A DNA stretch of 23,405 nt from positions 1-23,405 of IMG/VR virus record IMGVR_UViG_3300021373_000551; one strand, written 5' to 3'. The position numbers and the translations under genes are program-made. The notes below the pieces were generated by a model. It worked only from the letters and a program-made list of their open reading frames with translations, was not told the origin of the DNA and searched no databases. Shown here in pieces: positions 1 through 9,095 of this stretch; positions within the stretch are counted from its first letter, which is position 1, and every line of letters starts with the position of its first letter. This DNA is from a virus.

Positions 1-259
1 CCGCTAAAGCTTCTAAGTCTGAGTCTAACAAAGCTTCAAGACTTTTTAAATCAAAAGTTTTCTTTACCCACTCAATTACAGTCTCTTCTGTAAGGCTCTC
101 GTAAGCGATAAAGTTTTCATCAAGAGGGTCAGGATTAAAATTTGAAGTAGCTATATACTCTGCTTCGTGTTCGCCCGCTGATTTATAAACTCTCCAGTCT
201 ACTGCAATTACAGCACTGTCGCTCGGTTTTCTTATTAGGTTTAGAACTTCAAAGTTCAT
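1..259 (-). CDS. Conserved-looking small phage protein of unknown function (C-terminus cut by window edge)
   Basis: I do not recognise a firm family. The visible 86 residues start MNFEVLNLIRKPSDSAVIAV and continue with alternating hydrophobic residues, then an acidic stretch and a helical part with VIEWVKKTF. The ATG lies two bases after the fibre stop codon, and the fibre's last codons supply a GGAG ribosome binding site about 10 nt upstream, so the two genes are almost certainly co-transcribed. Position directly after a tail fibre suggests a tail-associated or fibre-assembly role, but that is inference from context only. The frame stays open to base 1, so the protein continues outside the window. 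Confidence 0.8.
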   Translation of the reverse strand, partial: MNFEVLNLIRKPSDSAVIAVDWRVYKSAGEHEAEYIATSNFNPDPLDENFIAYESLTEETVIEWVKKTFDLKSLEALLDSDLEALA

Positions 260-260
260 G

Positions 261-3200
261 TTATTTGTTCTCCAGTTCTGCTACACGACTACGTAGCGAT
301 TGTACTTCTTTAATTAACATAGGTATTAAGTCTCCAGTAGCAATACCTAGTGTATCCTCTTCATTCTCAGGAACGCTTACCGCTTCAGGGTATACCTCTG
401 CTAATTCCTGAGCAATCATACCGTAGCTTTGATGTCTACCATCTTCAATCCAGTCAAACTTCCTAACCTGTATAGCATCTATTGTACTACCTGCATCATC
501 TGCATCTGCAATATTTTCCTTTAGACGTCGGTCTGATGAGACATTAACATTATTTACTAAATAAAGATAATTAAATCTATTTCCAGCCGCACCCAAACTT
601 ATATACGAACTAAAAGTTCCACCCAAAGGTCTATTTATAGTACCAGACCCACCGTTACTAACAGTTCCTATTGTACAAGGCTCAAATCTAGTACCCGTAA
701 ATTTAATACCTCTATTAGTTACTTCATTATATAGAGCAACACTACCTTCACCGTCTGCTCTTATACTTCCTTTCATAGTTGCTACACTTCCGTTTGAAGT
801 TATCGCACTTACTAATGTTCCGTCCTTGTATTCAGTACCGTTCAATGCAGTTACAACGTCTAAAGAAACAGCTAAACCTGCTTTTCCATCACTTTGAGAT
901 GACGCAAAAAAATAACCTTTTTCGTCACCCACTATACTAGCTACGTTTATACCATATTGAGTGTGACCTAGTGAGCAAATAGTTTTAGTTGAAAAAGTAT
1001 ATTCGGGTCTTAACTCGAAAAAATTCTCTACAGTAGAACTAGGTCCATCATCCTTTTGTGCTACTAATCTTAAAGCACCTCCAGTTTGATTTGAACCATA
1101 ATATTGGTCATTAGTAACCGCTTCTATTTTTACTGGAGTAACATTATTGGTTAACTCGCTAAATGTAATTCGGTTTGTTTTTCCTACTAAACTTGCAAAA
1201 GCTATTGACGGGCCGTTTTCTGCATACATATCAAGTGTTGAAGCAGGATTGGCTACGCCAATACCAACACGGCCCTTACCACCAACATTATCTAGGTCCG
1301 ATAAAACTACTGCATTTGTATCTACAGTAACATCACCAGTAAATGCCGCCCCTGATAAACTTGCCGTGTTAGTAGGACCATCGGCCCAAGAAACTGCACC
1401 ACTTCCATTAGTTGTTAAAATTTGACCATTTGCACCATCAGTAGCGGGAAGCGTAAAGCCTCCTGTAGCTAAAGTTCCAGTGGTTGCTGTATTACCGTTA
1501 GAATCTACTGTAAACAGCGGAGTACCTGAGCCGTCTCCGTGAATTTCAAAGCCAGTAGTATCATTATTATCTGCATCAAATAACAACGATAGCCCCGCTT
1601 GAGAAGATAAAACCGTGGCTGCTCCACCTTGATAACTTGAATTATTAAAATCTAAAAATGAGGTAGTAGAAAATTGTGAACTTTTAAGAAGATTAGTTTG
1701 TAAAGTGTCTGCAACTACATCGCCATTAGCATTAATAGTACAAGGAGCAGCAGTAGCAGTTGGCCCTAAATTAATATTAGTTGAGCCTGTTGTAGATGTA
1801 AAACCAGTACCAATGTTTACTGTTTTAGTTTGATTACTACTAGTATTAACGCCAGTAGAATAATTATCAGTAGAAGTTCCAGATTTAGAAACAGTTAAAT
1901 TTGGTGTATTGATATATTTATTTGCTGCTAGGGTTAAATTTCCATCTAAAGTTGCGTTTCCGTTTAAATTAATAGTTCTGTTTGTCGTTGCTGAAGTAGG
2001 TCCAATATTTATATTAGTAGTTGCACCTGTCGTTGCATATCCAGTACCAATGTTTACTGTTTTTGTGTGGGCAGAATTGCTAGAAAGACCTGTAGAATAA
2101 TTGTCTGTGTGTGTGGCGTAGTTTCTTGCAATGCTTGCTTGGCGAGTAATTACACTTCCATATAATGCTTGAAGATTTCCGTATGAACTAAATACATTAC
2201 CAGTACCTCCTGTTCCAATAGTTGATGATTGAGATACAATGCTTCCATAACCATGTAAATTTGTACTATTTAAAATGTTTAAAGTTCTGCTTCCACCACT
2301 AGTAGATTTTAGTTCAACACACTCTATAAGTGACCCGGATGATAATATTTTTAGTGAAAGCTCTCCATCTTCAGTAGCATACGAGGTGTCATTAATTCTA
2401 CTACTTATTTCAGCATAAACTTTTTCATGTCCTGCTACATTGTCTCCCTTAAACATGATTTTACCAATTAAATCATTATCTGCAGGACTAGAAGAATCTC
2501 TAGTAAAAGCCATAGCCGGTGCAGCAGCATTAGTCCCATCAGTATTTCTAAGAGTTAATACAGCATCTAAATCTGTTGTACCCAATTGAGTAAGCACTGT
2601 GTCGTAAGCATTAATTACACAGTTAGTATTGCCTGCATTTATATTTCCATAAAAAGTAGCGTTGCTGCTAAAACTAGAAGTTCCCGTAACGCCAAAAGTT
2701 CCACTAACGTAAAGATTACGTGCATTTGATGGCATATTTCCAATATTAATATTATCAAATAGTGTTTGCGAATTGTTAGTGGTGTTTATCATTACTGCAC
2801 CTGCAGCTTCTACATTAGCTGCATCAGTAACGTCTGCATCTTGTTCTATTGTGTCTAACTTTTGACCATCAGCAGCTACATCCCTGCCATCTACAGTTCC
2901 TGAGATTGTAAGGTTTCCGGTAATTGTAGCACCGTTAGCATCCGTAGAAAAGTTGGTGTAAGAAATACCGGATGCACTCAACTGCCCAGTAACTGTTAAC
3001 GCTGCAAATGTAGGACTATCTGAAGTAGCAACACCTTGGTTAAGAGCTTTAACAGAGGCTTCGCTAGTTAGCTCACTGTCCATCAAAGCGCCTGCGGAAG
3101 TAACACTAGTTGCGTTAGTTACGTCTGCATTAGTTTCTATAGTGTCTAGTTTAGTGCCGTCTGTAGCTATATCTCTACCGTCTACAGTTCCTGTGACTGT

Positions 3201-4691
3201 GATATTAGATGATACATCAAGAGAGCTTCCTACATTTGTATCACCATTTAAATTAATAGTACGGGTATTACTGCTAGAGGAGGTTGGGCCAATATTAACA
3301 GTTGTTGAAGTACTAGATGCATACCCAGTACCTATATTAACTATTTTTGTGCTTCCTGTGTTTCCTGTTCCTGTAGAGTAATTATCAGTCACAGAACCAA
3401 ATTTTGCAATATTAGCTCCGCCTGTTTGGACTACACCGTTAGTTGCTATTAAATCGCCTGTTGAAGTAATTAAGTCTCCAGAAGATGTTTGAATATTTCC
3501 AAATGTTGTAGATATTCCGTTAGATGCTGAAATTCCTGTAGTATTATCTAGCGATAAATAACTGCCTACAAATCTAGCTACTCTTGTGCTTGCCCCGTTT
3601 CTACGAATATTAAATGAAATACCGCCATCTTCAGTACCGTCAGTTACATCAGACATAAAGCCTATAATAGAACTAAATTCAGTGTCTGTTGAACCAGAGT
3701 CGTGACCGTAAAACTGCAACGAGCCTATATCGTCCGCATCTGCAGGACTAGCTGAATTTCTTTGTAGCCTAAGAAGAGGCATAGGAACGGCTGAACTATC
3801 TGTAGAAGTAAGCGTTAATGCAGGAATAGAGGAATTAGAGCTTCCAAATGTTGCACCCAGAGTTGACGATAAAGACGAGAAACTACCCGCAGCAACAACA
3901 GAAGCACCAATTGTTGTGCCGTCAATACTTCCGCCATTAATGTCAGGATTCGTTAGAGTTTTGTTAGTAAGCGTTTGAGTGCCTGTAAGTGTTGCTACAG
4001 TTGTGTCTATTGCAATTGTTACAGTATTGCCAGATGCAGTAGAAGTAACTCCAGTGCCGCCCAAAAGACTTAAAGTTTCAGAATCTAAATCAATTGCAAT
4101 GTTTGAAGAGCCGTCAGTAATGTCTAAGTCTTGTGCAGTGACTTGAGCATCTACATAAGCCTTTACAGACTGCTGCGAAGGAATACCTGTGGCACTATCA
4201 GATGCCATGTTATCTTCGTCTAAGAAAGTCTTGCCGTCTAGGATTTCTAGTTCAGCTTCGGTAATGACTGCCGAACCTATTGTGAATCCTGTGGCTGTTA
4301 CTACGCCTGATGCGTTTAGGCTGTCTACGAAAGCATCTTTAAATCTTACAGAGCTTGTACCTAAATCTACATCGCTATCGGTTACAGGTACAATAAGCCC
4401 ATCTTGAATACGAAGCTGCTCTATAGAATTTCCCTCACCAACTTCAATATAGCATTCAATGCGATTATCGGTTGCATTAATTTCTATTTTATTTTTAAAG
4501 TTTTGGTCGCCAATTTTTGCAATTGCACCACCTTGTCCGGTATTGCCATCGTGTGTATGACCGGTAGGTCCACTATCATTATATTGAAAAGCATTTTGAA
4601 GTCGATTGTATTCATCGTTAAATAAAGAAGCATCAATACGTTCGCCTGTTTGTATGCCTGTAGTTTGTCTTATATAGCCTATACCTGCCAT
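261..4691 (-). CDS. Tail fibre / receptor-binding protein with C-terminal S74 intramolecular chaperone
   Basis: A 1476-residue protein rich in Ser, Thr, Gly, Asn and Asp, as expected of a trimeric beta-structured fibre. The last 92 residues carry the endosialidase-chaperone (Peptidase S74) signature: SSDRRLKENI at about 1385-1394, KFDWIEDG, YGMIAQELAEVYPEAV, and a terminal coiled coil (LIKEVQSLRSRVAELENK). In this family the chaperone drives trimer folding and is then cut off just before the serine, here about residue 1385. The shaft contains phrases common in marine phage fibres (SQQSVKAYVDAQVTAQDLDI, TGTQTLTNKTL), two TVDGRD..DG.KLDTIE units, and three copies of a DNYSTG...VNIGTG...GPT...NGD unit. 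The start has a GGAG site 8 nt upstream. It is the distal tail protein in the structural operon. Confidence 0.93.
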   Translation of the reverse strand: MAGIGYIRQTTGIQTGERIDASLFNDEYNRLQNAFQYNDSGPTGHTHDGNTGQGGAIAKIGDQNFKNKIEINATDNRIECYIEVGEGNSIEQLRIQDGLIVPVTDSDVDLGTSSVRFKDAFVDSLNASGVVTATGFTIGSAVITEAELEILDGKTFLDEDNMASDSATGIPSQQSVKAYVDAQVTAQDLDITDGSSNIAIDLDSETLSLLGGTGVTSTASGNTVTIAIDTTVATLTGTQTLTNKTLTNPDINGGSIDGTTIGASVVAAGSFSSLSSTLGATFGSSNSSIPALTLTSTDSSAVPMPLLRLQRNSASPADADDIGSLQFYGHDSGSTDTEFSSIIGFMSDVTDGTEDGGISFNIRRNGASTRVARFVGSYLSLDNTTGISASNGISTTFGNIQTSSGDLITSTGDLIATNGVVQTGGANIAKFGSVTDNYSTGTGNTGSTKIVNIGTGYASSTSTTVNIGPTSSSSNTRTINLNGDTNVGSSLDVSSNITVTGTVDGRDIATDGTKLDTIETNADVTNATSVTSAGALMDSELTSEASVKALNQGVATSDSPTFAALTVTGQLSASGISYTNFSTDANGATITGNLTISGTVDGRDVAADGQKLDTIEQDADVTDAANVEAAGAVMINTTNNSQTLFDNINIGNMPSNARNLYVSGTFGVTGTSSFSSNATFYGNINAGNTNCVINAYDTVLTQLGTTDLDAVLTLRNTDGTNAAAPAMAFTRDSSSPADNDLIGKIMFKGDNVAGHEKVYAEISSRINDTSYATEDGELSLKILSSGSLIECVELKSTSGGSRTLNILNSTNLHGYGSIVSQSSTIGTGGTGNVFSSYGNLQALYGSVITRQASIARNYATHTDNYSTGLSSNSAHTKTVNIGTGYATTGATTNINIGPTSATTNRTINLNGNATLDGNLTLAANKYINTPNLTVSKSGTSTDNYSTGVNTSSNQTKTVNIGTGFTSTTGSTNINLGPTATAAPCTINANGDVVADTLQTNLLKSSQFSTTSFLDFNNSSYQGGAATVLSSQAGLSLLFDADNNDTTGFEIHGDGSGTPLFTVDSNGNTATTGTLATGGFTLPATDGANGQILTTNGSGAVSWADGPTNTASLSGAAFTGDVTVDTNAVVLSDLDNVGGKGRVGIGVANPASTLDMYAENGPSIAFASLVGKTNRITFSELTNNVTPVKIEAVTNDQYYGSNQTGGALRLVAQKDDGPSSTVENFFELRPEYTFSTKTICSLGHTQYGINVASIVGDEKGYFFASSQSDGKAGLAVSLDVVTALNGTEYKDGTLVSAITSNGSVATMKGSIRADGEGSVALYNEVTNRGIKFTGTRFEPCTIGTVSNGGSGTINRPLGGTFSSYISLGAAGNRFNYLYLVNNVNVSSDRRLKENIADADDAGSTIDAIQVRKFDWIEDGRHQSYGMIAQELAEVYPEAVSVPENEEDTLGIATGDLIPMLIKEVQSLRSRVAELENK
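1722..1870 (-). repeat. Fibre repeat unit 3 (DNYSTG/NIGTG type)
   Basis: About 50 codons reading DNYSTGVNTSS...KTVNIGTGF...NINLGPT...INANGDV. It is the most C-terminal of three diverged copies inside the fibre gene; boundaries are approximate. Confidence 0.75.
1950..2108 (-). repeat. Fibre repeat unit 2 (DNYSTG/NIGTG type)
   Basis: About 50 codons reading DNYSTGLSSNS...KTVNIGTGYATT...NINIGPTS...INLNGNA. It is immediately N-terminal of unit 3, separated by about 25 codons; boundaries are approximate. Confidence 0.75.
3232..3390 (-). repeat. Fibre repeat unit 1 (DNYSTG/NIGTG type)
   Basis: About 50 codons reading DNYSTGTGNTGS.KIVNIGTGYASS...VNIGPTS...INLNGDT. It is the most N-terminal copy, about 400 codons away from units 2 and 3; boundaries are approximate. 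Confidence 0.75.
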
Positions 4692-4695
4692 CTAA

Positions 4696-6330
4696 TTATC
4701 TCCTGCCTGTTGGAACATAATTTACATATATTCCATTTATTGTATAAGGGATTAGTTTATCGTTACTAGTAATTGTGTAATTGCTCGAATAACAACTGCC
4801 TTGTATGTTTTGTCTTACTAAAGGATTAGCTACTGCTCCAAAAACAGATTCACCAAAAATAGAAGTTACATTTACAGCAGTCGAATCCTGAAAAATTGCA
4901 CCTGCACGTACTTCTCTTAATAGATAATCAGAAGGTTGTTGTATTGTCTCATCATCAAAATCAAATTTAACTGATAGTTTAGGCTGAGCAAAACCACCTA
5001 GCTCAGCAGCTGGTGTTATAGAAACTTTAACATAATGTAAAGTTTTTCTAGTTCCTAAGTCTCCAAAATCTAAATATGGTGTTTCGTATGTTGCGGGGAC
5101 ATTTGATTCAGTTCCTGCATAAATAAAAGACTTTCCAACATCGTGATTATAAATATAGCCGTCTGTATCTCCGTGAATAATCTGCTCAACATCGTTATAT
5201 AAGAATCCACTATCTATGGCAATCGCTTCAATTCCTTTTGTTTCAGACCATTCAAATCCTTGACCTGTAAAAGTTCCTATAATTCCTTTAGATTCTGAAG
5301 CTGCTTTATTGGGGTCATTGTAATATAATCTATACTGAGATTTAGCTCGCAATACTACACTTGTAATTGTGTAAGTGTTAATATTGGTTGTAATATCAGT
5401 AATAATCTTTTGTATGTTTCTACTTACAGATGTTAACTCAACGTCACCAATACGTGCTGTACCCGCAAGAGTACGAATACCGTCAGGGCTAAGGAATACC
5501 AAGTCACCACCGATTTCTTGAATACTTTGTCCGTCCAGACAACCTACGTTTTTAGTGATTGGCACTATAGCTGTGTTGTTTGAATCTTCAATATTTATAA
5601 GTTTATAAATACTATTTCTACAGAATATAATACAGTCATTACGGAAGCTTCGTAAACCTACTACTTTATCAGCTAATTCTATACCGATTGCATAAGTGGT
5701 TATGTCGTGTTCATGACTAATATAAATTGTATTAGGATTTTCAGCAGTTCCTGAAACTACAGAATAGCTACTATGAATTGTACCTACTGACGGGGCTTCA
5801 GTGCTATGTACAGTAACTTCTTCTGCAAAAAAATCTCTAGTGTTTAGTGCTCCCGTACCTGTCATGTAAAAGTAAAAAGGTTTGTTATGTCCATCACAGA
5901 TTAAAACTTCACCGTATTCAGATTTATTACCTTCGTAAATGCTTATTGAAGATTGTTTTTGATTTGCCCTATTTAAAATTGAACGACCCGTAAATTCTGC
6001 ATAGGTGTCTCCGCCATTTTGTACACCCGAACGATTTATTTGTAGCCAAGTAACGCCATCATTACTAAAGAAAATATCATCTCCGCTACAAACGATTACA
6101 CCATCTGCATAGGTTTTAATTCCTAGTACAGGCTGAAAAGTATTCGGGCGAGTAGCCGAATCACCACCATAAGGCTCAAACCCGTTTACTCTGCGATAGC
6201 CCCCGTCAGGGTCTACCTCAAAATTTACCAGAGTTGTTGCAATCCCCGGCTCACGTAACATTTCTATCTGACTAAGGTTGGTGTTTAGTCCACCCTTAGT
6301 AGAAAAACCAAAAGGTTGAGAAGCTGCCAT
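4696..6330 (-). CDS. Tail nozzle / DNA-stabilisation protein (P22 gp10 / T7 gp12 role)
   Basis: 544 residues, mostly beta-like. It begins MAASQPFGFSTKGGLNTNLS, with EPGIATTLVNFEVDPDGGYRRVNGFEPYGG at about 28-57, an opening typical of podovirus nozzle/stabilisation proteins ('all the values of this field are given with a beginning offset' style beta-propeller proteins). Mid-protein repeats such as VLICDGHNKPFYFY, GLRSFRNDCIIFCRNSIYKL and GDLVFLSPDGIRTLAG fit propeller blades. It lies between adaptor and fibre, where the nozzle gene sits in podoviruses. It starts one base after the adaptor stop (TAA-T-ATG) and ends GGC AGG AGA TAA, whose GGAG also serves the fibre gene. At 544 residues it is nearer to P22 gp10 (about 470) than to T7 gp12 (about 790). 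The family call rests on context and the N-terminal pattern. Confidence 0.75.
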   Translation of the reverse strand: MAASQPFGFSTKGGLNTNLSQIEMLREPGIATTLVNFEVDPDGGYRRVNGFEPYGGDSATRPNTFQPVLGIKTYADGVIVCSGDDIFFSNDGVTWLQINRSGVQNGGDTYAEFTGRSILNRANQKQSSISIYEGNKSEYGEVLICDGHNKPFYFYMTGTGALNTRDFFAEEVTVHSTEAPSVGTIHSSYSVVSGTAENPNTIYISHEHDITTYAIGIELADKVVGLRSFRNDCIIFCRNSIYKLINIEDSNNTAIVPITKNVGCLDGQSIQEIGGDLVFLSPDGIRTLAGTARIGDVELTSVSRNIQKIITDITTNINTYTITSVVLRAKSQYRLYYNDPNKAASESKGIIGTFTGQGFEWSETKGIEAIAIDSGFLYNDVEQIIHGDTDGYIYNHDVGKSFIYAGTESNVPATYETPYLDFGDLGTRKTLHYVKVSITPAAELGGFAQPKLSVKFDFDDETIQQPSDYLLREVRAGAIFQDSTAVNVTSIFGESVFGAVANPLVRQNIQGSCYSSNYTITSNDKLIPYTINGIYVNYVPTGRR

Positions 6331-6331
6331 A

Positions 6332-7102
6332 TTATGTAAATCTCATTCTATCGTCAGATATATAAACTGGAGTAGGCTCGATAAGATTTGAGCGCATACT
6401 GCGTAGACCTTTTTTGTAGTCATCCATAGCAAATGAAGCTGCTTGAGGATTATCTTTAAATTGATGTATGTAATATCTTGCACGAGCTAATAATACTGTA
6501 GTGTACATTTCGGGAAATACTATTGAATCTGTATAAGCAGATAGTTTTGTCGGTAAGTTCCATGCATAAAACCAAACTCGGTATACTTTATCAGGTATTG
6601 GGCTAAGTCCAAACTTTCTTGCATCAGGACTTCTAATAACTAAATTAGGCTCTCCATACTTTTGAGAGTCTGCATCATCTAAGTTTTCTGAAACTCTACG
6701 AAATTTTTTCCACTCTTCGGTGGTAGTATATCGTAGGTTAGTTCCAGTATAAGGGGCTGTTGCGTTTGTAACGCCTACTGTGGTTAGGTAAAAATTATCC
6801 CAATCCACTGAGCCATAGTCTGTAGTAAGTGAATTACTGCTAGGCTTTAGCTCGTAAAATCTTTGTCCGGCTACTGTTTCTATATATACGTTTCCGTACA
6901 TAGGGTCTTCTGTGCCGCTTTCACCCGCAGACAAAAAAGGCCACTGGGGTTCTTGGTTAATAATGTCAAAGTATGCTTTATTAATTGCATCTTTAACGTG
7001 CGCTTGAATACCTACGGCTTCTGAGAAATTCGTATCTGTAAGAGTAACTTCGTTAAGTTCTCTTAAAAGTTCGTTAGTTAAGTCTAAATAATTCGTTGCC
7101 AT
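6332..7102 (-). CDS. Head-to-tail adaptor protein
   Basis: 256 residues. The N-terminus is helical (NYLDLTNELLRELNEV, then VKDAINKAYFDIINQEPQWPFL) and the C-terminus helical (MYTTVLLARARYYIHQFKDNPQAASFAMDDYKKGLRSMRSNLIEP), with a beta-rich middle. This is the usual layout of podovirus adaptor or gatekeeper proteins that ring the portal (T7 gp11 / P22 gp4 role). The location between capsid and nozzle supports it. The ATG has an AAGG about 11 nt upstream, a rather long spacing. The stop is followed after one base by the nozzle start, so the two are probably translationally coupled. No catalytic motif is seen. Confidence 0.72.
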   Translation of the reverse strand: MATNYLDLTNELLRELNEVTLTDTNFSEAVGIQAHVKDAINKAYFDIINQEPQWPFLSAGESGTEDPMYGNVYIETVAGQRFYELKPSSNSLTTDYGSVDWDNFYLTTVGVTNATAPYTGTNLRYTTTEEWKKFRRVSENLDDADSQKYGEPNLVIRSPDARKFGLSPIPDKVYRVWFYAWNLPTKLSAYTDSIVFPEMYTTVLLARARYYIHQFKDNPQAASFAMDDYKKGLRSMRSNLIEPTPVYISDDRMRFT

Positions 7103-7134
7103 AAGTTACAGTGCCTTTTAATTTGTTAAAGATT

Positions 7135-7154
7135 GGGGGCTTTTTAGGGCCCCC
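7135..7154 (-). terminator. GC-rich hairpin after the capsid gene, possible partial terminator
   Basis: GGGGGC and GCCCCC form a perfect 6-bp stem with an 8-nt loop, in the 73-base gap between the capsid stop and the adaptor start. On the minus strand it is followed by AATCTTTAAC, with no real U-tract, so it may only reduce read-through from the abundant capsid message or protect its 3' end. T7 has its main terminator in the same place. Confidence 0.5.
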
Positions 7155-7175
7155 GCACTTATTAAGTTTCTACGA

Positions 7176-8135
7176 TTATACGTTGTAGAATGCAGCAACT
7201 AGTGCTTCGTCACGTAGGACTTTAGCACCGAATACATGCAAACCACGACAGATGTCACCGAAGCTATCTGGGTCACGGATGACCTCAGTGCTAGTGATAG
7301 TCTGTGCAGTACAAATAGCAGACATGTGGCCTGCAAGTAGTTTACCATCAGCATTGGTTGGAGCTGCAATGTTGTTGGACTTGTACATGCTGAAGCCACG
7401 TAGTTTGCCTGAAGTTACAAGACCGTTGCGGATTGAACCTTGACCGGCATTGAAGTCTACAGACAATAGTTTAGAACCAGACTGAGATAGCTGCTCATAG
7501 AAGCTAGGAGGAGCTACAATCCATCGGCCTTCTTCCGGTACATTCTGCTCATCAAGAAGCTTAGCCATACGAGCAAGCAAATCGAGAGGGTCAGTAACGT
7601 CAAGGCCAACACCGCCTGCACCGTCATAGATGCCTGCACCAAGGTGAGTAGCATTGTCAGCGCCAAGAGTGTGGTCTGGAGATGAAGTAGATACGCCTGC
7701 GAAACCTGCAGCAATAACAGCAGCATCGAAAGCATCACGCAAAGCGTAAGCCGCTGATGAAGCTGCTACTTCTTTGAAGTTTACGTGAGACATTGAAGTT
7801 TCGATGTCGTCTACGATGAACTTAAAGGCATTAGCGGTATCAACAACTAGGTTTACTTCTTCGTCAGTTAACTTAGTAGCAGTAGTGTTGCTGCCACGAG
7901 TGTAAGAGCTTACGCTAATTACTGGCTCTTTGATGATTCGTACAGAATCACCGAAGGCAGAGATTTCACCTTCGTAGTCAGTGTTAGTGATAGCTTCTGC
8001 AACAGACGCTTTACGGAAAAAGTTAAGTACCTTTTTGCTGTAAATCGCAGGTAAGAAGTAAGAGTTGTTTTGTCCGGCAACTGAGTTACCAAAGTTAGCA
8101 TCGGTATCTGTGGCGGGTTCAAAATATTGAGCCAT
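7176..8135 (-). CDS. Major capsid protein (HK97 fold, T7 gp10-like)
   Basis: 319 residues. Several stretches read like T7 gp10: FIVDDIETSMSHVNFKE at about 106-122 (T7 has YDIEDAMNHYDVR), followed by a helix ending RDAFDAAVIAAGF, then VPEEGRWIVAPPSFYEQL and GSIRNGLVTSGKLRGFSMYKS. The N-terminal part (FFRKASVAEAIT, SAFGDSVRIIKEPVISVSSY) fits the arm and E-loop of an HK97-fold coat protein. It lies directly after the scaffold gene, the standard order. A strong GAGGA site 7 nt before the ATG and its smooth codon use fit high expression. The gene is followed by a GC-rich hairpin. Confidence 0.92.
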   Translation of the reverse strand: MAQYFEPATDTDANFGNSVAGQNNSYFLPAIYSKKVLNFFRKASVAEAITNTDYEGEISAFGDSVRIIKEPVISVSSYTRGSNTTATKLTDEEVNLVVDTANAFKFIVDDIETSMSHVNFKEVAASSAAYALRDAFDAAVIAAGFAGVSTSSPDHTLGADNATHLGAGIYDGAGGVGLDVTDPLDLLARMAKLLDEQNVPEEGRWIVAPPSFYEQLSQSGSKLLSVDFNAGQGSIRNGLVTSGKLRGFSMYKSNNIAAPTNADGKLLAGHMSAICTAQTITSTEVIRDPDSFGDICRGLHVFGAKVLRDEALVAAFYNV

Positions 8136-8169
8136 GATTATTTCCTCATTAAAAAAAGACTAGTTAAAA

Positions 8170-8958
8170 TTAAGCTACTACTCTGCCTTCCATAATGGCT
8201 TTGTCGATTTCTTTTTCATGTTTATCATACTCAGCCATAGACAGGGCAGCAATTTCCCGTTGTGTCCAAACCTTCGGCTGTTTAGCATCTATACTTGTTG
8301 TCTTTGTAGATACCATATCAGCAGCAGAAGCTTGGGCTGAAGTTTGTGATTTTTGCTCAGTACTCTGTGCAACCGTAGAAATACCGTTTTCAAGTTTATA
8401 TAAGTCGATAGCTTTAACTGCTAAGTCTACGTCATTAGGATTGTTGTATATCCAATCTTGAATTGATTCGGGTTGCGACTTAGCCCACGTATGGAACTCA
8501 TCGCTTTTACGAATATCTGCAAAGTCAGGGTGCTTTGTGCTAAGCGTTAGCTCAGCTTCTTTACGTGCAATCCTAGCTTCACGTTCTTCAAGAGCTTCTA
8601 ATCTACTATCCTGCGTAACATTAGGTTGTTCTTCTTCAAAAGATTGAACTTCTTGTTGTGCTTCTACTTCTTCCTCGTGGCGTACAGACTCTTCAACTTT
8701 CTGTCCCATTCGAGCTTCGGCTTGAAGTTCTTGTTCTTTTTGTTTAAACTCGCTAATCTTAGAGTCATAATGCTTTTTCAAGTCATCATATCGCTTTTTA
8801 TAATCAACGGTATTTTCTTCTGCAGGGGCTTCTTTAGAGGTGGCCTGCTTCTTGTCGTAGAAAATTCCTTCAGCACTTTCAAAGGGTTTGTCATCTTCAA
8901 CATATTCTTTGTTCATGTTGTAAGGGTTTGCTACTGGTTCTTCTTGTACTTCGCTCAT
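8170..8958 (-). CDS. Capsid assembly scaffolding protein
   Basis: 262 residues, strongly charged and helical, with long coiled-coil stretches: DYKKRYDDLKKHYDSKISEF at about 52-71 and LEALEEREARIARKEAEL at about 120-137. Near the C-terminus, VWTQREIAALSMAEYDKHEKEIDKAIMEGRV resembles the short coat-binding helix-turn-helix end of many phage scaffolds (roughly 'I-A-x-x-S-x-x-E-Y ... I-x-x-A-x-x-x-G-R'). It sits just before the capsid gene. AAGGAG lies 7 nt before the ATG. In this class the scaffold nucleates procapsids and leaves before DNA packaging. No protease domain is seen, so it is probably released intact. Confidence 0.88.
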   Translation of the reverse strand: MSEVQEEPVANPYNMNKEYVEDDKPFESAEGIFYDKKQATSKEAPAEENTVDYKKRYDDLKKHYDSKISEFKQKEQELQAEARMGQKVEESVRHEEEVEAQQEVQSFEEEQPNVTQDSRLEALEEREARIARKEAELTLSTKHPDFADIRKSDEFHTWAKSQPESIQDWIYNNPNDVDLAVKAIDLYKLENGISTVAQSTEQKSQTSAQASAADMVSTKTTSIDAKQPKVWTQREIAALSMAEYDKHEKEIDKAIMEGRVVA

Positions 8959-9065
8959 ATCACTGCTCCTTTTGGGGCTTGTCGTCTTTTCTAGGTAGCT
9001 ATTCAGTTGCGCTTTACAGAATAGGGCTAGATACTACAAGGTGGCCTCTAGGTTAAAATTAAAAT

Positions 9066-9095
9066 GATAAGGGGCTGTAAACAGGTGGCCTTATC
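9066..9095 (-). terminator. Hairpin overlapping the end of the 502-residue gene, followed by an AU-rich tract
   Basis: On the minus strand, GATAAGG pairs with CCTTATC (7 bp), with an inner CTGT/ACAG stem, and the sequence then reads ATTTTAATTTTAA. The first arm contains the TAA stop of the upstream gene. It could be a weak terminator or an mRNA-stabilising structure before the highly expressed scaffold-capsid genes. The U-tract is interrupted by A residues, hence the moderate confidence. The rest of the gap (8959-9060) shows no convincing promoter. Confidence 0.4.

Noticed and set aside
244-257. GAACTTCAAAGTTC, which resembles the AAGTTC/GAACTT apex of the long hairpins.
   Set aside because: It lies in codons at the start of a gene, has reversed arm order and no long stem around it, so it is probably chance.
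8626-8994. A 122-codon plus-strand frame rich in Phe and Leu that looks like a membrane protein.
   Set aside because: It is antisense to the scaffold's Glu/Lys-rich codons (GAA/AAG read as TTC/CTT), which produces false hydrophobic frames.
8959-9060. A possible leftward promoter for scaffold and capsid.
   Set aside because: Only poor boxes (for example TTGTAG with TAAAGC) are visible; the operon promoter at 15638 and the hairpin at 9066 explain expression without it.
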